A stretch of DNA of 23,787 nucleotides from contig CAJNDS010002629.1 in assembly GCA_905221605.1 (NCBI GenBank), positions 250,001 to 273,787 of the forward strand, read 5' to 3'. The stretch is from Symbiodinium natans (lineage: Eukaryota > Sar > Dinophyceae > Suessiales > Symbiodiniaceae). This document shows, one piece after another, positions 1 through 23,787 of this stretch. The position numbers and the translations under genes were made by a program. The first letter of the stretch is position 1. Each line of letters begins with the position of its first letter. Under the pieces are notes generated by a model, which worked only from the letters and a program-made list of their open reading frames with translations, was not told the DNA's origin and did not search any database.

Positions 1-1237
1 CCTTTTCCGTCACCTTCTTCTGCGTCTACCCAACACAAGAAGAATCTCATCAAAACGACGAAGAAGGACAGCAAGGCCAACAGCCAACAAGGCAAAGATT
101 TTCTACTTCGTCCAGGCTTTTGACCCAAACTGACCCAGCTAGTTCCGACCAGCCTGCAACACAACCTCCACCCGTCGTTGCTTCGATCGACACGACACTC
201 TCGCAGCAGTGGTCAAAAGTGGTTTGGCCCAATTGGAATCAGAAGTCAAGGACACGAATTTCTACAGAGGGCAATCTTGGCAGTCCTGCAAGGGCATGAA
301 GTTGGAAGTTCGACAAAAGTGCATGGAAGTCTGTTGGAAATCGCACCATGAACCGAAGAATCCTCGAGCTTCCATTCCTAAGGGTGAGGCCAGCAAGGAC
401 AAAGGCGAGTCCAAACGCACTAGACGAACCCCCTCAACCCTGACTAAGACAATAGATTGAAGGATAGTACGTGTCCGAGCGATTTTGAATGACCCGTCTT
501 GACTTCTGCTCCCTAAACATGAGAAGCACTGTCGTACAATGTGTCATACACATATATGCAGCAGCTCTACGAAATACATGAGGCCTCAAGGGTTGCGATA
601 GCCTGCGACCCAGAGAAATTGTGTGTGTGTGTGCCTGTGAGAGAGTGGACGCCTTTGTTTTGAAAAGCAAGAAGTGTTTTTTTTGCTTTTTTGATTGCAT
701 CCTCTTTTGGGAATGTGCATATGTAGGAAGAAGCAGTTGTATGCCGCCACCACCCCACCCCCCCATCTCACGCATAAGCAAGTAAGGAAGGACTTCTCGG
801 AGACTCAAACGAACTACACCCGATTCTCGTGACAGCTGCTCTTCATGATTAACATGAGAGACCCAAACGTTTCCATTTCCATGACGTGCATGCGCATGTT
901 GTTTTCGGCGGCCTTGCGGGTTGGGGGGGGCGAGGAGGGGCAGCAGCACGCATAGACGTTCCTTTCAAAACTTTCCAATGCATGCAGCAGATCGCCCTTT
1001 GTAAACTTTGCTCACGGGTTGCGACAGAGGCACGACCTGCAACCAATGCCTCCAGAGCTGCAAATCAAACAAGCCAGCGGAGCCAGGGATGCTTTTCAGA
1101 AAGATGTCCCTCGACTGGGACGAGAAAACCCACAAAGCTACTCACTCAACAGGCTCAAGGTAGGAAGGAACAATTTTCCATGCACGTGTTATTGCACGTC
1201 TCTAGGTTGGCTCACTGCGTTTGAAAATTCCCTGGAG
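1..1237. other. Upstream stretch, no recognised gene
   Basis: No exon of a known family was found here. The missing N-terminus of the aspartase (about 60 residues, normally containing a YYG-like block and ending in VKKA) should lie upstream of 1238, but none of its motifs is visible, so it is probably left of the window and this stretch is probably intron. A + frame is open from about 139 to 460 and another from 3 to about 299, both without recognisable domains. A good GT donor (gtagg) follows 1159, but the open frame before it does not resemble the family. A TG run at 619-634 and a G-rich tract near 920-945 are simple sequence. Confidence 0.4.
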
Positions 1238-15418
<14,181 letters not shown>

Positions 15419-15510
15419 GCTATCGTTTCTTAATCGGCCTTTTGCCAATTTGAAGCTGGCAAAGTCTTCTATTATTTTTGGTATGGCCGCACGGCCGACG
15501 CCCTGTCTTC

Positions 15511-15531
15511 CATGCTCCATGCTCCATGCTC
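15511..15531. repeat. 7-bp triplicate (CATGCTC)
   Basis: Three perfect tandem copies of CATGCTC about 90 bp after the aspartase stop codon. Confidence 0.9.
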
Positions 15532-15686
15532 CTTACCAGACTTGGAGCTTGCAACATGCGGCTGCAAGAAGAGTGAGCGAGGTCAAGGGGTGCCGAGGGG
15601 TGCTGCAAGTAACCTCAGAAAACCAACAACCAAGCGAACCTTCACCGTCTTTCACAACAACCTGATCATTGTCTTGCCGAGTCTAG

Positions 15687-16188
15687 GACGGCGCCGGGAC
15701 CGGGAACAGCAAACGCCACAGTATGGCTTCTGGCCCACCATGTCGCCGAACATGCCAGGTATCCTCAACTACTTCGTCATCTCTCAGCAGGCCTTCTGGG
15801 CCGCAAGGAAACCCCAAACATCCCAAACCCTCAAAAATCCCCGTGATTTTTGCTGGGAATTTTCCCGCTGGAAACTCCCGAGATCACCCTCTAGCAATGA
15901 GAACACAGCAAGACCTGCAGTTGAAGCAGTCCACTGTGGCGATTGGAGATCGTACTAGTAGCATGCTATTCACAGCTGAAAGCCTCTACCTACGGCTGGC
16001 CGCCGGCCCTTGTAATCTTCTGCAAGTAGGTGGTGGGCCCCACAGTGATGTGAATTTTCGAGAAACGTGCTTGGGTAGGCCACAACACATCATGCGATTT
16101 GTTCTTCAGTCAACCCCACAGCACGCCGATGATGAGGTTTTGATTGAAAGTTTCCCGCTTGGCACAATGCAAACCTCAAGACCAGCAG
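15687..16188 (+). CDS. Open segment ending at a GT donor, unidentified
   Basis: A + frame is open for 167 codons from after a TAG at 15684 to a consensus donor (CCAGCAG|gtgagg) at 16189. Its end reads RFVLQSTPQHADDEVLIESF plus PLGTMQTSRPA. The first ATG in frame is at 15723. It could be a first exon of the gene at 16970-17981, but the phases do not prove it. A second frame (15512-15958) is open over the same bases with equally ordinary composition, and no domain is recognised in either. Codon evidence alone cannot separate this from chance. Confidence 0.3.
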
Positions 16189-16240
16189 GTGAGGCTGTGG
16201 GCAGTACAGTACACATCCAAGAAACAAAACAATCAATTAA

Positions 16241-16400
16241 TCAACAAGTATATATGTATATATGTCTAGATCTGTATCTTTGTGTGTTTATTCGTCTACG
16301 TATGTACTTAAGCTTGTTAAATACGTGTGTGTGTTGACAGACATACAGAATATGAATAAGTAAACAAGCATATATGTGCATATATGTAAAGATATACATA
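16241..16400. repeat. AT-rich low-complexity tract
   Basis: Repeated TATATATG and CATATATG words with TG/TA dinucleotides, for example near 16248-16262 and 16368-16388. The stretch 16189-16969 around it holds no convincing exon; a + frame at about 16651-16708 (GHALNRACNVALNASSRKAL) is open but unsupported. Confidence 0.6.
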
Positions 16401-16969
16401 CTGTATGAGTGCCGCACAATGGCTTCAGCCCTGCGGCTATTACCTTCCGCCTTAATGCTCAGTTATCGAGCTTTGAGCTCAGAAACCCTGGACCTCGAAC
16501 GCTGTACATTGCAGTGTTTGCAACTGCCGACCTGCAAGCCATCCTAGTGCTGTTTTGTCTGGAGGGCTAGAGCTCCAGATGTAGCGGAAAGCTCAGACTA
16601 CACAAGCTCCATATACAGGTTGCCCCCCCAGTGCAGTTACATAAGAGAACAGGGCCATGCCCTGAACCGAGCCTGCAATGTTGCCCTCAATGCGTCCTCA
16701 AGAAAAGCCTTAGAATGCTGAACCCATTGCTTCTCCAGACTGCATCGCTCCTGGCAGAGGGACAACCGCCCCGACCTCAGACGAGCTCCACAGCCTGTTC
16801 TGAGGTGTTGGATGGGTTTTGCATCCCTAGGCCATAGGCAGCAAACTTAGAAGGAAGGGAAGAGAGCGAGCTCATGAGAGTTGAGGTTTCAGAGTCTTTA
16901 AGCAGGAAGTGCGAAGTCGGGGTGACAGACTGCGCAAAGCATCGAACAGCAGCAACCTGGTTTCCTCAG

Positions 16970-17981
16970 ATGGGACACACTGGACATCGGAAGTGCATTC
17001 TCACAAGTGTGAGCGCTCTCACCTTGGAAACCTCAAGCCCTCGAACCCATCAAGCCCAAGCCATTTTTTGCAGGACCCCTGCACTGCGGCTCTTCCAGCG
17101 GTTTGTGGAGGCGTCTGTGGGGAAAGTGGCTTGCAGTGTATACGGCCTAAATGTTGCATACGGTGAGAGCACCCTCTTGAACCCTTCGGACTACAGCACC
17201 ACGACAAGAGCTTGCAGCCGCAGCTGCACTTGCCCGTTGGGCTTACGAGAGGATCCAGCGCCCACAGCATTGCATGTTGCATGCCGTGGCCGCAGAAGCA
17301 ACACAAACAAATCATGACTTCATACTACTACAGGCGCTTCTGGCCTAACGCATGCGAACGTATCCTGCTCGTGGAGTGCGAACGTATTTGTCAAAGCGAG
17401 AAACGAAGCGTGTCAACCATCCAGGCTGAGCTGCAAAAGGCACCCAGTCGCGGAGAGTGGGGCAGTTTTTTTTGCCAACAAAGCCGAAGCAAAGGTTACA
17501 ATACGGTTACAAGGCACAGTTTGTTCTTTGCCTAGGAGGGCGAGTCGACGAAGGAGGGCATCTCCCTCAAGGCACCGCAGAGCTTTGCACGCCTTCCGAA
17601 AAGTTGGGGCTTGAGCTTCTGCCCCCCCCATCCTGTGGGACTCACTACGCACATGAACCTCCTGATGCAATCGAAGTGAACAAGATCTCCTCAGCCAGGA
17701 ACCTTACACAGTCAGACGCAGCAATCAATCCCCGACGTGCTCTCGGGATTGCAGGGGTCCTTTGTGGTATGAGGAGTGCTCGAGCCCGCAGGCCTGTAAC
17801 TGTAGCTGGATCCCTACACCAAAGGCGCAGCGCCCAACTTAAGCAACCCGGGCTTTTCCTGTGAATCCGGGCCCGCACTGTCCGCACGTTCCTGGCTGAT
17901 AAGGTGGTTGGTCGAGTCGAAGACCTGGACAAGCACCAAGTGCCGGAGTCCTTCAAGCGATCCTTGGATTGGATGCCCTGA
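16970..17981 (+). CDS. Candidate gene downstream of aspartase, unidentified, 3' end
   Basis: Six segments join in frame to 147 residues and a TGA: 16970-17008 (WDTLDIGSAFSQ), 17074-17162 (after ccattttttgcag; FQRFVEASVGKVACSVYGLN inside; ends before gtgag), 17218-17333 (AAAALARWAYERIQRPQHCM inside; GC donor), 17536-17602 (EGESTKEGISLKAPQSFARL, then PK), 17695-17750 (RNLTQSDAAINPRRALGI; GC donor) and 17904-17981 (VVGRVEDLDKHQVPESFKRS, then LDWMP and stop). Donors are GT, GT, GC, GT, GC and acceptors AG, the mix seen in aspartase. An extra exon between 17334 and 17535 is possible, where another frame is open. The 5' end is not found. The product looks soluble and helical. I recognise no family. 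Confidence 0.5.
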
Positions 17982-18242
17982 AGTCAAGAGAATGGTCCCG
18001 GCAACAGGCATTTCATTTTGCTTCACATTTTCATCAGTCTTATCGTTCTTCTTTTTTGCTTTTCGAAGATAGTGATCGGGGCTCGCAAAAGGGAAACTCA
18101 CGTGAAGAAGTGAAGCCTGTCTGCTTTCACCGTCGCATGCCCAAGTTCATGTCCCTGCTTGCCCCGCTTCCCCCAACACGCGAACCCGTTAGGCTATAGA
18201 GACTACAGAGTCAGAGATGAAATGTCGATATCGGGCACCTAG

Positions 18243-19267
18243 GATTCAACAACAAGCCAGTTCTGCTGACCAGAAGTGCGACGGCCTCGCGGCTCAATGC
18301 ATGGGAGCTCTTTCGATTTGTGCTTTTGGGGGCTTCCGGCTGATGCTGCTTAAAGAAATGTAAGGTGGGACATGCCATTCCCACAGCCCAGGTCTACAGC
18401 AAAGGCTTACCTGAGGTCCTGGAGATCGAACCTTGGTGCCTGTCAGGGGGGGTATCCGAAAGCTACGGCAGTTCATTTGCAAAGTTATCGGACTGTGTCT
18501 TTGCTTCCAGCTGAGATCCCTTTCTCTTCTTTTTTGAGATCCCTTGTTTTTGTCTCCCGAGAGGGTGAACTCTGCAACTGCATTTTGCGAAGTGGCCCGT
18601 CGCGCTTCAGGACTTTGACGTGCGGTCGTGGAACTACCCCACGCGCACTGCCATGACTGCCTATCAGCACCGTGCCAGAGAGGCCGAGGTCGAGCCTGAG
18701 CTCAATGTAGGGATTAGGTGTTGGTGGATGCGCATGAACGAAGCGTCAGCTCTGCTCTTGATTGATTCATCACCTCCGACCAGATAGTCACAAGTCAAGT
18801 AAGAGCAAAGCGACTCGCCGTGGCGGCCTGGAAGTGGAAGATTTTTGCCGCCAAGGAAATCGGATACCTTTTGGAGGGGAAGGCCTGATTGCCATGCAGA
18901 TATGCTGTCTGCACATGTATGCACATATGCCTGCAGCATCCTTCCGCCGCGGAGGTTTTTTTGAGCAGCACAGACAGTGACAGCTCAGCAAACGCTGTTT
19001 AAGTGGATACTCTTTGAGCGTTCAAGTCGCTTTGCCACTTGACTCGGCTGCGCATCAAGCTTGTGAAAGCTCGAAGCCCCCTTGCAGTGCGCTTGGAGGT
19101 TGATGAAGAGCTGCCGGAGCAGCCTCCCGTCCCGAAAGGGCGCTTGTGGGATTTCATTTTCGTGCTTTGGGGCTGCAGGGCCCAAAGGTCGTCTCATTAG
19201 GATTTCGGCGCTTCGGGACTTGGAGCTCAATTTTGGCCGAGCAGATGCCGACATAGCTGCTGGTCGG
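18243..19267 (+). CDS. Candidate exons of an unidentified gene
   Basis: Exon-like + segments with usable splice sites: 18243-18338 (starts after ctag; ASRLNAWELFRFVLLGAS; GC donor), 18611-18706 (after cgcgcttcag; DFDVRSWNYPTRTAMTAYQH and AREAEVEPELN; donor gtagg), 18784-18882 (LAVAAWKWKIFAAKEIGYLL inside; GC donor gcctg), a segment from 19060 (LVKARSPLAVRLEVDEELPE; end unclear) and 19179-19267 (PKGRLIRISALRDLELNFGR inside; donor gtaag). The 18611-18706 and 18784-18882 pair are phase 0 throughout. The other joins are not resolved, so the segments may belong to one or two genes. No domain is recognised. Confidence 0.4.
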
Positions 19268-20212
19268 GTAAGACCTTCGCCTGGTGAGAGATTTGCTCCA
19301 CGTGCTGAGGTTCTGAGCAACAGATGCTACCCACATCCTGTCCGAGATTTCCCCCAACGAAGCTTGACCAAGGATTCTGGGTTGCTTCACCGCAGCTCTG
19401 ACCAACTTGGAGCGGTTGGAGGGACAGGAGACAGGACACCCCTAAACACACGACTCTTTGTCCAATTGCTGTGATAAGCGGGTTCCAGACCCTTGAGGCC
19501 CTTACAAAACACCCCTTTATGTGGCGCAGGTTGAGGTTGGAGGCTGTGCTTCTTTGCTTGTGAGGTGAATAACATGGACATCATGGCCGCAAGATGGCTT
19601 CCTCAGGACTAGTTCCGCTGACGGCTCCGTCTGGGAGCTTGTCCGACGACCGGTGAGCTGCGCAACAAAAGAACGCTTGCTTTTGCACGGGTGGTAGTCA
19701 GGTAGTCCCGGGTTGTATTCAGCATGTCAGCATGTCCCCTTTTTGTTTCAGCTGCTGATCGGCCTGCTGAGCTTCGGTATAAGGGAAGGTGCGTTGGCGA
19801 GGCTCCGCACAAGGCACGAGAAAATCAGGCTTAAGCCGGAAGCGTCGTCACACAATGCTCACCATTGCCCCGAAAGCCTGAAAAAAGCCCCAAGTTGCAC
19901 AAAATCTGTGCACTCTCTGCGAATATCTCGAAGCCCCTCCTCTTCAGCCGCATACGACTCTTCTCGCAGAAGTCAGTTGAAGTCGAAAGTGAGTCCAGGC
20001 CCAGACTGCCCAAGTCCACGTCCATGCGGCCCAGGCTCCGCAATATAGGGTCTCTGCAGACTTGTCTTTCTCTTTCCGAGGCTTGATCACATTGTCTGAA
20101 AGGGTGCGGGGTTTGCCATTGCTTGGGAGTTTGATGGCGGCCGGAGGGTTAGGTTTGGCAATGCATCGGGGAGCTTGACCAGGTGTGGCATCAAAGGATT
20201 TATACGAGCAAG
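19268..20212 (+). other. Probable introns and further exon-like scraps
   Basis: Scraps with a good splice site on at least one side: a frame ending at gtgag at 19653, an acceptor tttttgtttcag before 19752 with a donor (gtgcg) near 19788, and an acceptor cgactcttctcgcag before 19971 (KSVEVESESRPRLPKS). Reading direction is uncertain, because a minus frame (19831-20043) is open over the same bases. Nothing is identified. Confidence 0.3.
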
Positions 20213-20386
20213 GAAGAAGTCCATCATGATTTCGAACTCAGCTGTGGAAGCCTGAAGTCAAACCTATTGAAAGGACTGAGGGCATCGACTGAGAAATCCT
20301 TGGCAAAAGGCGGCCCACGCCTTGGCGCAGCAGGCGGCGGAGCAACTTCGGGGCCTTCAACGGCTGTCACGTACCCGGAAATCTAG
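20213..20386 (+). CDS. Candidate terminal exon, unidentified gene
   Basis: After AG at 20211-20212 a frame is open for 57 codons to TAG at 20384-20386. It begins EEVHHDFELSCGSLKSNLLK and has a Gly/Ala-rich tail ending AVTYPEI. It has the look of a C-terminal exon of the gene represented by the segments upstream. No family is recognised. Confidence 0.4.
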   Translation, partial: EEVHHDFELSCGSLKSNLLKGLRASTEKSLAKGGPRLGAAGGGATSGPSTAVTYPEI

Positions 20387-20983
20387 TGAACCTTCGAGGA
20401 AGGTTTGGGTTTCCGTTGCAGAGCCGTGTTGGAGCTTTGATGTTGCATTCTATCCTTCTTGACGTGTTAGGCTCCGATATTTTGGAGTTGTAGTGCTTCG
20501 GAGAAGGAACCTCACATAGGCTTCAAGCCACGAGGGTCTTGAGACACGATGCCAGTTGTAAGGCCAGGTAGAGTTGTCAGAATCCTAAAGCCGATCGTAT
20601 TGAGGTTGAGGATTTAGAGATTGAGGTTGAGAGTGTGTTCGAGTAGATGGAAGTGATGGAAGCTAGATACCCCCAGATGTAGTCGCCCGCGAAGTTGCTT
20701 CAAGTCTTATACGACCTCTTTTTAAGAGGCACTCTTTCCATTTTGGGACTGCTGGCATCGTTGCTCCTGGCTCGAGGGCCTCAGCCTCAAGATGCCCTAA
20801 GCCCGAATATAAACTCTGTTCAATTCTTTTACCCCTCAGGCCCCAGTAAGGCTCTATATGCCTTGAGCTGCTAGCTTCACGGCACAAGCCCTTCAACTTT
20901 GCCAAGTTGCCAAGGAGCAGCCAGCCTATTCGAGCCAACCCGAACCCTTTCAGGCCACAGGCCTTCACCCCTCAAACCTTTAG
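20387..20983. other. No gene recognised
   Basis: Probable spacer or intron. GTTGAG/GATTGAG words repeat weakly at 20601-20633. A minus frame (20663-20968) is open for 101 codons without a domain. Confidence 0.4.
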
Positions 20984-21558
20984 CTCCTGTACAAAATTCC
21001 GTCGGAGCCCATCTTTGCCATGGCCATGCAGACCACATGGCCGTCAAAGAGCTGCAGGTGTGACCTTATCCCTCTGTTTACAAGGATTTTTTGGGCTAAG
21101 GGGTTCACATGGCTTGTGGCTCGCACTTGTAAGTCTCGTCCCAGACCCATGCCAAGCTCATGGTTACCTCCTGCACACTGTACACTCGCCAACTGCGCTC
21201 ACTCACGTTTCTTCTGTCATCACTGGAATGCCTTATGTCTCTATCTATCTATCTATGCATCTATATGCCACCCACTGTTATCCGCCCGTTTTGGGGTACT
21301 CGTACTTGGGTACGAATAAGACATCGGTTTGTGTGGATGTGAGCAGACAGGGGCGATGTAGTGATCAGAAAACGAGACGCAAGTGTTCGGTCAGGGATGA
21401 AGGTTTTCCTGCTGTAGCCGTGTTCGGGAAAGGGAAGGATAAACCATAGGCAAAATTTTGCACCCGCAGCGAGCAGTACCGCATGCAGACCTGAAGCAGC
21501 ACCTGTGTTTCAAAATGGGCACCTCATGCAATTCCAACCTGGGAGCGGGCCATCTTCA
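20984..21558 (+). CDS. Candidate exons of another unidentified gene
   Basis: Segment 20984-21128 follows aaacctttag and ends at a consensus donor (CACTT|gtaag). It reads LLYKIPSEPIFAMAMQTTWP and continues to FWAKGFTWLVART over 48 codons. Segment 21470-21558 follows ttttgcacccgcag and ends at gtgagg (ADLKQHLCFKMGTSCNSNLG inside). The two cannot be joined directly because their phases differ, so at least one exon between them is missed. Downstream, 21588-21690 offers two alternative frames. No domain is recognised. Confidence 0.4.
21239..21256. repeat. Short CTAT microsatellite
   Basis: About four and a half CTAT units, followed by degenerate GCATCTATATG. Confidence 0.9.
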
Positions 21559-22001
21559 GTGAGGATTCTGACCCAGTTCTGCACGCAAGCAGATGGTGCC
21601 ATTTTGCATACGCCGGGAAATTGACATGATGATTTACTGTACTTGGCGGGCTTTTCACCACACCAGCACGAGGATTGCCTCAGGCTGAGTGCTGCGTTGG
21701 CTTCCAACACACGCTAGCAGACCGCCAGCCGTCCTGGACCTTACTAGTCTCAACTGCGAGAACAGTGTTCCTAAACTCGGCAGCATGGGTGTTCTGTTGG
21801 GCCTGGCACTGGATTAAACCTCTCACGCACTCTTTTTAAAGACCCCAATAAACTTTGAATTGTAGCCCAGCAGTGCTTGGCTAAAATCCGTAGCAAATCT
21901 TGAACGGTAAACCATCCTAACCCTTCTTAGGGTGTCCTGGGATCGGCCTGGCAGCGTAGCCTCCGGCGCCTGCCCGAAAGCTCGGAGCCCTACTGTGACA
22001 G
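21559..22001. other. Probable intron or spacer
   Basis: No convincing exon beyond an open patch at 21588-21683. AATAAA occurs at 21847, but dinoflagellates do not rely on this poly(A) signal, so it is not called. Confidence 0.35.
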
Positions 22002-22115
22002 CGCTTCAAGTTTTTGTGCGTGGCCACAGCGAAGCGTGCAGCCAGAGCAGCTCTTAAGAAGATCCAAGTTCTCTCCCAGCTCACAGTTCACTCTGGTGGA
22101 TCAAGGAAGGGCTAG
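22002..22115 (+). CDS. Candidate exon, basic helical peptide
   Basis: After gtgacag a + frame is open for 37 codons to TAG at 22113-22115. It is rich in Lys, Arg and Ala (CVATAKRAARAALKKIQVLS inside). It could be a terminal exon of the candidate gene upstream. No family is recognised. Confidence 0.3.
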   Translation, partial: RFKFLCVATAKRAARAALKKIQVLSQLTVHSGGSRKG

Positions 22116-22725
22116 GCATTGCCGAATTTGCCTCTTACCCGAAACCCTGAAACCTTAGGGTTTCAGTTCAGCTAGGCGGGCGGCCACAAAACCTGAAGTT
22201 TTCCCAAGTCCGACCAACGAAGCCCGCAGTGCTGTGGCTAAAAAAACAACCCTTAGGTGGGCTGCTGCGAGCCGCAGTTCTGCTGGCCCGGGCCGAGCCG
22301 TGACCAAATCAAGGGCGCGCCGAAACGAAGATGATAGAAGATGACTTCAACAGGTGATCCTGAAGCTTTCTGATGTGACTTCTATAATGCCTATATTAGT
22401 CTATTTAAAGCCCTAAAGTGCTAAGGCTTATGAACCCCGACGTTCCTAAAATCCCACCGCAAATCCTCCAAAGACAAGTCTATGTGCGGCTTCAGGACCG
22501 GCCACCGGAGGGCTCGGGATGCGATGTCTCGGTGTGGCCCGAGGAGCCCGGATGCAGAACTTGTGGGAGGGATCGGAGATTGATAGGATTGGGAGTTGAA
22601 TGGTAGCACGTAGATGATGCTCCTTGATGCTCAAGGTTGCAGGTTTCGGTTTCGCACTAAAGCGCTAGGGGGGGCGCTTGCCAAAAAACTGCATGGATTC
22701 GCTTGGGGCCTGCACCTTCTACGTT
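22116..22725. other. No gene recognised
   Basis: Contains a telomere-like CCTTAGGGTTTC near 22153 inside a short palindrome (GAAACCCTGAAACCTTAGGG-TTTC), and a GC-rich open patch on both strands at about 22420-22630 without a domain. Confidence 0.4.
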
Positions 22726-23307
22726 CTACGCCGCAAACCTCTGACTAGTTGGACGGCAGGCGCGACGACAGCGGATGGAGGCCGTGCTCCAGCAGATTCT
22801 GGAGGCGGGCATGAGTCCTTGAGGGTTGTGCTTAGCAGGGTTTATAGGGCTCCTTTGCTGGGATATCGGATAGCGGTTTGGCTCTAGGCTATCAATTTCG
22901 GCTATCAATTTCACACGGAAGCTCTCAGTCAAAGAGAAAGTCTCGACCAAACTCGCATGCAGGTTGAAGATGCATGACGTGTGAATTGTTTGGGCTGCTC
23001 CAACTTTGAGCTCAGCCACAGTCCTCGCCGGGACTCCCGCAGAAAAGCTTGGTGTTGGGGTGGGGATGTTTGAAGCAAAGCCAAGCACTGTTGAACAACT
23101 CTCAGATGACACTTCGCATGTGCTGAGGGCATAGTTTGCAAACCGATCCAGCAGCACCTTGTGTACCACGGCTGTGGGATAGGGAGCTTGGCAGGGTCCA
23201 TCTTCTACAGTTTGCATCGTGCCGCGTTGCTGTTGTTTTGCACTGCGTGGCACCAACAAGGACACAATGGCCCAAGAACCATATGTCTCATAGGGCGGAA
23301 GCGGGCT
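22726..23307 (-). CDS. Long minus-strand open frame, unidentified
   Basis: The minus strand is open for 193 codons between a stop at 23308-23310 and the stop at its 3' end, one of the longest open frames in the window free of simple repeats. There is no clear ATG start. The middle reads like an ordinary soluble protein (TAVVHKVLLDRFANYALSTC; SLVETFSLTESFRVKLIAEI). The last part is Arg-rich and less convincing, so a real exon may end earlier. A different minus frame (23205-23471) overlaps its 5' end. It would run against the other genes. No domain is recognised. Confidence 0.35.
   Translation of the reverse strand, partial: SPLPPYETYGSWAIVSLLVPRSAKQQQRGTMQTVEDGPCQAPYPTAVVHKVLLDRFANYALSTCEVSSESCSTVLGFASNIPTPTPSFSAGVPARTVAELKVGAAQTIHTSCIFNLHASLVETFSLTESFRVKLIAEIDSLEPNRYPISQQRSPINPAKHNPQGLMPASRICWSTASIRCRRACRPTSQRFAA
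22887..22912. repeat. 13-bp tandem duplication
   Basis: GGCTATCAATTTC occurs twice without a spacer. Confidence 0.9.
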
Positions 23308-23787
23308 TCAATAGTTGGGGAGGACATGAGTTCGATGGTTGCTGCAAGCTTGGCTACGAGCTTGACTTTCTGGCAGCCACCCCCAAAACAAGATTCGAAC
23401 GACCAAGCGTTCTGGAATAAGTCAGGCTTCTGTTGTTGCTTTCTAAACCTCTGTCTATTGCCTTGCCCCATTTGCTAAGCAGTCGCCGTTCTCCTTTATA
23501 ATTTGCACCCAAGCACTGTCTCCCACAAATCCGAAAGCCTGCCCAAGATCTGAACAGGGGGCTCCAGATCGGGAAGAGCTCTCCACACGCGACTGGGTCT
23601 CTCGGCGAAAGCATTGCGCCTCACTAGCACACGCGTCGTCTTCCTTCGGGAGCTCTACGTGGCGTATAGTAAGGAAACTACAGGGTTCGGCGGGGCGGTG
23701 GCCGAGAATGCAAGAAAAGCTCTCGCCCAAACGCTCTTGCAGTGACAGCTATATTGACACCGAGCTCAAGCTTGACCCATTTCCCGA
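23308..23787. other. No gene recognised
   Basis: Several short overlapping open frames, mostly on the minus strand (23205-23471, 23354-23614, 23455-23730), with no motif or clear splice pair. They may belong to whatever lies on the minus strand at 22726-23307. Confidence 0.35.

Noticed and set aside
434-949. 171-codon minus-strand open frame
   Set aside because: Low-complexity stretches (Gly-Trp-Gly, Lys/Gln-rich, His-Thr), no domain and no splice logic; likely chance.
21845-21855. AATAAA as a polyadenylation signal
   Set aside because: A single hexamer in a region without a defined gene end; dinoflagellates do not depend on it.

Overview
The window reads as nuclear DNA of a dinoflagellate, most likely a Symbiodiniaceae/Suessiales-type genome (inference). 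The clues are one gene cut into many very small exons, introns that mostly start with GC or GA instead of GT and end in AG followed by G, TTTAGGG-type telomere-like repeats, long microsatellites and GC-rich degenerate repeats. No bacterial operon, RNA gene or CRISPR array was seen.

The one securely identified gene fills the first two thirds (1238-15418, + strand). It encodes a bacterial-type aspartate ammonia-lyase (aspartase, fumarase/aspartase superfamily). I joined 24 exons with a mean length of about 54 nt. Every junction keeps the reading frame, giving 428 residues up to a TGA at 15416-15418. All conserved blocks of the family are present in order. Only the first ~60 residues are missing; they probably lie left of the window. 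Donor use in this model is 13 GC, 6 GT and 4 GA; 22 of 24 acceptors are AG|G.

The 7.5-kb intron 8 (2617-10121) carries most of the repeats: a 52-bp tandem array, head-to-head telomere-like repeats, a 108-bp AGAC microsatellite, two copies of a G-rich repeat family, a ~385-bp element with 25-bp terminal inverted repeats (MITE-like), and a same-strand series of exon-like segments (5562-6909) that may be a nested gene.

Downstream of aspartase, 16.9-22.1 kb holds further + strand exon-like blocks with good splice sites and consistent phases. They look like two to four unidentified genes in the same direction, which fits the unidirectional gene order of dinoflagellates. The best modelled is 16970-17981. 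One long open frame on the minus strand (22726-23307) is the only notable opposite-strand candidate. None of these could be assigned a function by eye.
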